This document shows, one piece after another, positions 19,106-21,017 of a DNA stretch of 21,017 bases (position 1 is its first letter; each line of letters begins with the position of its first letter). The position numbers and the translations under genes were made by a program. The stretch comes from Carex sylvatica (Eukaryota; Streptophyta; Magnoliopsida; Poales; Cyperaceae). Under the pieces are notes generated by a model. That model had not been told where the DNA came from. It did no database searches and was given only the letters and a program-made list of their open reading frames with translations. The stretch lies in the NCBI GenBank assembly GCA_964058845.1, contig CAXKVR010000018.1, positions 1 to 21,017 on the forward strand, given 5' to 3'.

Positions 19106-20979
19106 TTCTCTTGTGGGGGCGGCTCCAAGCTCGCCTCCACCGCACGCTTTTTGTTTGCATGAGTGGTCGTGTACCACTCGTTCCCTTCTGAGTTACATCC
19201 CGTGTTGCCTTCAACCATTTGCATATCCCATCTATTTTTTTCCGGGCTTAGGTTCTGTCCCATTCTTTTCTGTGTCGTGGTTTGACTTGGCACCACAATC
19301 TGCATTTGTAAATCTTTCCCCTTCCTCCTCCTGGTTACCACCTTCTCACGATCTGGGTATTTTAAAACCACTCCCAGACCCGACCCGATAGGAGATTCAA
19401 GCGTATCAGACCCATTAACCCCATCTTCTGTGTTTGTCTTATGGGGTGTAGCACTTTGGGCCCCTGTTTCTGTACTATTTTCTCTGCTTGGGTTTGTGTT
19501 TTTCTGATTTTTTCCACTCTTTTCCCCTGATACGGTATTAGTACCGCTAGTTTCATCCTTCTCTCTTGACCAGTTTGGCCTAGGGACAAGATTTTGATTG
19601 TTAATCCATGGCCCCACCCTATCTTCTGTCATCCCTTTCATTCCTGGTCGGTCCTTAAACCGTAGATCTCTACTTAGTCTCAACATTCTGGTTCTTTCCG
19701 GACAGGTCCCCTTGTCATGCCCCAAATTTGCACAGAACATGCAAAATCTATCTACCCTCTCATATACCATATGAGCGATAAATTTCCCGAGTGTTGGATG
19801 TGTTACCTCAAGTGTATCTTTTAGCGGTTTATCTAAAGGTAAGAGAATTCGGATCTTATAGACCCTGTTACCCGATAAGCAAAAATCGGTTACCTCTGAA
19901 ATTGGAATGCCTATTTTTTCTGCCATAAGTGAAACTCCTTCTTTCTTGACCGCCTCTGGTGGGATGTGGTGCCACTGAGTATTGATTTCGATATTTTCGA
20001 TCGTTAGATCTTCCAGATCCTCTGGCCCGTGGACCCGCTTAGTTGCGATTGCATCCTCCCTGTAGTTCCATAACCCCTTGTGCATGACATGTAGCAGGTC
20101 TTTCTTTGTGATGAAATGAATGAGGAAAGTATTTTTTGTTATCATTTTCATTGTTGTATTTGGGTGAAGCCCCCATGCTCTCATCATGATTTTCACAAAA
20201 TTCGCCTCAACTGTATTTCTGTCTGTTATCACTACTGCTAGGGTACTTAGAGTCCAATCCACCATCGCCACAGTTTCTTGGGGCAAAGCCAAGGTGGTAA
20301 TCGGGGTCATTGCTGCAAACTGAGCTATGAATTGCTCATCAGTTATCTCCATATTTTCTATTTCTTTGGTTTCGCTCCTTGTGTTTTTAGTTTGATTTGG
20401 GTGGGAATAGAGGGGACTGTTTTTATTGGTGTTTCTCTCCAGTGGATGGCTGAGGTGGTCTTTTGGCGGCATTGAATTTTTTACTATGTTTGAGTGTTTG
20501 CAATTTCTCCTTTTTTCTGGTATGGTTGGGCTTTGCTGTTTCTTCCCAGGTGTATTAAATATATGGTAATTTTGGATTTGGTTGTTGGGTTTAAGGCTAT
20601 TTATTTCTGAGGCCCATTTATAGTCCCCTGAAGAATATTGGACTTTTTCGCTACAGCTCCTTGGGTTGGGTATGTTAATATTTTTGGTTTCTTTCAGGTT
20701 TTCTTTACTGTTTGCAGCATCCAGACAGACCCTTTTTGTTGTAACTTCCTGATTTTGGCACATGGGATTTTCCTTTTTCTGAGATTGGTTTGGAGAGATA
20801 TTTTTTGGGGTGGATCTTATGTGGCTGCTAATTGCATGTGATCCCACATATAATGTGCTCATTTGTAGCTCTTGACATACAACATGGATATCTCCAATTT
20901 TAACAGCCACATTTCCTTGGGGCTCAGAAAGTGCCTTCCAGCTACGACTTTTAGTACTTTTCAGACTTTCCTTCTTCAT
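19102..20979 (-). CDS. LINE ORF1: DUF4283-like/zinc-knuckle RNA-binding protein, 625 aa
   Basis: The ORF is intact from 20979 to a TGA at 19102. Residues 1-210 are polar, Lys/Asn/Ser-rich and probably disordered. A DUF4283-like domain (about 215-325) holds VDWTLSTLAVVITDRNTVEANF and MMRAWG, GLWNYREDAI in several short motifs, followed by IPISEVTDF and a CCHC knuckle CMFCANLGHDKGTC (413-426, C-X2-C-X4-H-X4-C). The rest (430-625) is charged and low in structure. By analogy with other L1 ORF1 proteins it binds element RNA to form the transposition particle. No in-frame ATG further upstream is visible before the window edge, but the edge is only 38 bases away, so the true start may be earlier. 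The gene ends in a stop-start overlap with ORF2. Confidence 0.9.
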   Translation of the reverse strand: MKKESLKSTKSRSWKALSEPQGNVAVKIGDIHVVCQELQMSTLYVGSHAISSHIRSTPKNISPNQSQKKENPMCQNQEVTTKRVCLDAANSKENLKETKNINIPNPRSCSEKVQYSSGDYKWASEINSLKPNNQIQNYHIFNTPGKKQQSPTIPEKRRNCKHSNIVKNSMPPKDHLSHPLERNTNKNSPLYSHPNQTKNTRSETKEIENMEITDEQFIAQFAAMTPITTLALPQETVAMVDWTLSTLAVVITDRNTVEANFVKIMMRAWGLHPNTTMKMITKNTFLIHFITKKDLLHVMHKGLWNYREDAIATKRVHGPEDLEDLTIENIEINTQWHHIPPEAVKKEGVSLMAEKIGIPISEVTDFCLSGNRVYKIRILLPLDKPLKDTLEVTHPTLGKFIAHMVYERVDRFCMFCANLGHDKGTCPERTRMLRLSRDLRFKDRPGMKGMTEDRVGPWINNQNLVPRPNWSREKDETSGTNTVSGEKSGKNQKNTNPSRENSTETGAQSATPHKTNTEDGVNGSDTLESPIGSGLGVVLKYPDREKVVTRRRKGKDLQMQIVVPSQTTTQKRMGQNLSPEKNRWDMQMVEGNTGCNSEGNEWYTTTHANKKRAVEASLEPPPQEK

Positions 20980-21017
20980 GTATAGGCCAGTTTGGTCCCT
21001 AAAAATTTGCTCTGTTT

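Larger units (their letters stand above)
14584..21017 (-). mobile_element. L1-type LINE (non-LTR retrotransposon), 5' end outside window
   Basis: The element has the order of a plant L1: ORF1 with a DUF4283-like domain and zinc knuckle, ORF2 with endonuclease, reverse transcriptase, zf-RVT and RNase H, then a 3' UTR of about 400 bases. The proposed 3' end on the minus strand is ...CAATTTCCTC followed by A6 (14589-14584), a short tail typical of LINE copies. The 5' UTR runs past 21017, so the target duplication cannot be checked. ORF1 is intact. ORF2 has a single one-base frame change, which suggests a rather young copy that is probably inactive by itself. Confidence 0.88.

Noticed and set aside
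15041..20841. Many plus-strand and off-frame open frames opposite the LINE ORFs
   Set aside because: They are antisense or shifted shadows of ORF1 and ORF2 with no motifs of their own.

Overview
The window is nuclear DNA of a flowering plant, most likely a dicot. It is AT-rich, its genes are split by GT-AG introns, and it holds a chalcone-synthase-type gene, an Arabidopsis-type telomere motif (CCCTAAA), a nuclear tRNA gene, small inverted-repeat elements and a plant L1-type LINE. The species cannot be named from the sequence.

Layout, left to right. Positions 1-1360 have no resolved gene: a GC-rich patch (about 68-150) and a perfect 24-bp inverted repeat (603-626/726-749). A three-exon gene on the minus strand (3838 to 1361) encodes a 245-aa, probably organelle-targeted protein of the VAR3/OZ type without zinc fingers. 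Its last exon (1564-1361) is short and easily missed. Its long second intron carries a telomere-like repeat and a foldback element, and four TGGGCC motifs lie upstream of its start. Positions 4048-4614 are a Mutator-like nonautonomous element with about 41-bp terminal inverted repeats, a 10-bp target duplication and seven ACCGATCC-NNN-GGATCGGT palindromes. A second copy of the intronic foldback element follows (about 4751-5090). A two-exon type III polyketide synthase (5788-7369, plus) encodes 389 aa with an intact catalytic triad but an altered substrate pocket. AT-rich intergenic DNA with decayed repeats runs to a two-exon SCP/FCP1-type phosphatase (10939-9710, minus), followed upstream by tRNA-Ala(AGC) (11402-11330, minus).

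Positions 11403-14583 are repeat-rich and gene-free: two candidate MITEs, a LINE fragment, a perfect 20-bp palindrome and an ACCCG-rich low-complexity block. From about 14584 to beyond the right edge lies an L1-type LINE on the minus strand: ORF1 (DUF4283-like plus zinc knuckle), then ORF2 (endonuclease, reverse transcriptase, zf-RVT, RNase H). The ORF2 start overlaps the ORF1 stop as ATGA. ORF2 is broken once, by a one-base frame change in an A7 run.

The three protein genes and the tRNA appear functionally unrelated. The most unusual items are the palindrome-array Mutator-like element, the non-chalcone pocket of the polyketide synthase, and the four-cysteine organellar protein.
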